Source: Candidatus Phycorickettsia trachydisci (GTDB taxonomy: Bacteria; Pseudomonadota; Alphaproteobacteria; Rickettsiales; Rickettsiaceae). From it: a DNA stretch of 6,494 bases. Positions within the stretch are counted from its first letter, which is position 1. Each line of letters begins with the position of its first letter. The notes under the pieces were generated by a model. The model did not search any database. It had not been told where the DNA came from and saw only the letters and a list, made by a program, of their open reading frames with translations. Below, one piece after another: positions 5,596 through 6,494 of the stretch. A program made the translations under genes and the position numbers. Location of the stretch: assembly GCA_945875085.1 (NCBI GenBank), contig CAMCJU010000048.1:1-6494 (forward strand). Direction: 5' to 3'.

Positions 5596-6267
5596 ATGCC
5601 GATATCCATACATTATCATCCTTTGTGCCCTTTTTCAAAGCAAATCAGCAATTTTGCCTTGGAGCTAGGCTATAAATGCAATTTTATTAAAGAAGATTAT
5701 TGGAAGAATTCAGCGCAATTTTTAGAGTTAAGCCCCTGGGGTGAGTTGCCGGTGATGATTTTAGACGACTTGCAAATTATAGCGGGCATTTATCCTAGCC
5801 TTGATTATTTTATTGATCTAAATAGCAAGTCGCACCTCTTGCATCCAGATCTTTTCATAATGGCGCGCATTCGGCAAATTATTAATTGGGTAAATAAGCA
5901 TCTATACCAAGAGGTCATGAGTCATATTTTGCATGAAAAGCTAATCAAGGTAGATTTAAAAAATCAATATCCCGATACCTTAGCCCTGCGCAATGCCAGG
6001 AACAAGCTAACATATCATTTGCGGCAGATGGATGCAATTATCGCTTCCCAAGAGTATCTGGCTTATGAAAATCTAAGCCTAGCCGATATTGTCTGCGCCA
6101 GCCATCTTGCAGTATTGGACTATTTCTATGAAATTCACTGGAGCAGCTATCCTAAGATCAAAAAATGGTACTGCTTGATAAAATCTCGGCCGCATTTCAG
6201 GGTCACCTTGCAAGAAAAAATCAAGGGAATAAATCCTCCAGAGCACTATCTAGATCCAGATTTTTAA
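5596..6267 (+). CDS. Glutathione S-transferase-like protein
   Basis: A 223-residue, probably cytoplasmic, two-domain protein. The N-terminal thioredoxin fold (about 1-77) has CPFS at 11-14 and the cis-proline loop GELPVMILDD (49-58). The helical C-terminal domain holds YLAYENLSLADIVCASHLAV (154-173) with the SLAD capping motif usual in GSTs. The end, SRPHFRVTLQEKIKGINPPE and then HYLDPDF, fits an alphaproteobacterial GST-like group whose members finish in a similar PP-HY-D-DF pattern. The Glu-Ser pair that normally grips the glutathione gamma-glutamyl group after the cis-proline strand appears replaced by Ala63-Gly64, so glutathione use is not assured and the substrate is unknown. The ATG is only 6 bases after the mlaE stop, with no Shine-Dalgarno of its own, so it is probably co-transcribed and translationally coupled. 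No strong terminator follows. Confidence 0.85.
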   Translation: MPISIHYHPLCPFSKQISNFALELGYKCNFIKEDYWKNSAQFLELSPWGELPVMILDDLQIIAGIYPSLDYFIDLNSKSHLLHPDLFIMARIRQIINWVNKHLYQEVMSHILHEKLIKVDLKNQYPDTLALRNARNKLTYHLRQMDAIIASQEYLAYENLSLADIVCASHLAVLDYFYEIHWSSYPKIKKWYCLIKSRPHFRVTLQEKIKGINPPEHYLDPDF

Positions 6268-6494
6268 TTCCAGCCTTAACTTGCGCCAGCCTTCTGTAAA
6301 ATTCTTTTTATGGCAAGGTGAGAGGTTGGTATATTTGCTGCGAAAAAACATGAGCTAAAAAAGAAGCCGAAGCTAGAGGTAAATTTGAGCGCAATATTGC
6401 GAAATATCGCTCGTGGCACTATTGCTTATTTTGAAAAAGGGATTAAAATGCTCACTGTTAAGATTTTATTTTGGCTGCTATTTCCTTAATTTCT
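6268..6494. other. Right-edge stretch without a clear gene; possible broken small ORF
   Basis: Neither strand gives a recognisable protein. On the plus strand ATG (6310-6312) is followed by GCA AGG and an in-frame TGA (6319-6321); the same frame then stays open from 6322 to the TAA at 6487-6489, 55 codons. It has a lysine-rich start, then LEVNLSAILRNIARGTIAYF, and ends in a hydrophobic ILFWLLFP. The first usable start after the TGA is TTG at 6385. This could be a small gene with a nonsense change, a remnant, or chance. An 8-base direct repeat CCAGCCTT lies shortly after the preceding gene. No terminator hairpin with a T-run was found. Confidence 0.3.
6387..6412. repeat. Interrupted hairpin GAGCG...CGCTC with nested palindrome GCAATATTGC
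   Basis: GAGCG (6387-6391) pairs with CGCTC (6408-6412), and inside it ATAT pairs with ATAT around a TGCGAA loop, leaving a two-base bulge. The nested GCAATATTGC (6391-6400) is a perfect palindrome. There is no T-run after it on the plus strand, so it is not an ordinary intrinsic terminator. Confidence 0.4.

Noticed and set aside
6319..6321. TGA read as tryptophan (code change)
   Set aside because: XRE and mlaE end properly at TGA, and tryptophans in the other genes are encoded by TGG.

Overview
The window is AT-rich chromosomal DNA from an alphaproteobacterium, most likely a Rickettsiales-type intracellular or endosymbiotic lineage. This is inferred from gene content and composition: a parvulin-like periplasmic isomerase of the rickettsial Plp type, an lnt gene followed by an alphaproteobacterial XRE regulator, an MlaE-type permease, AT-rich spacers and slow gene decay. 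No database search was possible. No tRNA, rRNA, CRISPR array, transposase or phage gene was seen.

Layout. Everything from 1 to 4586 that encodes protein is on the minus strand; 4816-6267 is on the plus strand. From the left edge: (1) the N-terminal part of a family 2 membrane glycosyltransferase resembling phage N4 adsorption protein B (NfrB), running off the left edge. Its only good ATG lies in a different frame from the body of the gene, and the two frames join at an A_AAA_AAG heptamer. (2) A spacer of about 380 bases holding a 274-base stretch bounded by perfect 15-base inverted repeats, like a small non-autonomous element. (3) An XRE-family regulator with a possible self-binding dyad over its promoter. 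(4) lnt, apolipoprotein N-acyltransferase, with an intact Glu-Lys-Cys triad. (5) A 219-base spacer with a palindrome and small inverted repeats. (6) A secreted parvulin-type peptidyl-prolyl isomerase. (7) A 229-base divergent promoter region. (8) mlaE, the lipid-transport permease, and (9) a glutathione S-transferase-like protein 6 bases behind it. The last 227 bases hold no clear gene.

How the genes fit together. Most of the products act at the envelope: lipoprotein N-acylation (Lnt), folding of exported proteins (Plp), phospholipid transport between membranes (MlaE) and probably surface glycan synthesis (the glycosyltransferase). The lnt-XRE pair is an arrangement I know from other Alphaproteobacteria. 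The ATPase (MlaF) and substrate-binding (MlaD) partners of MlaE are not in the window.

I do not see a convincing new multi-gene system. The observations most worth following are the dnaX-like frameshift site in the glycosyltransferase, the inverted-repeat element between the glycosyltransferase and the regulator, and the dyad in the regulator's promoter.
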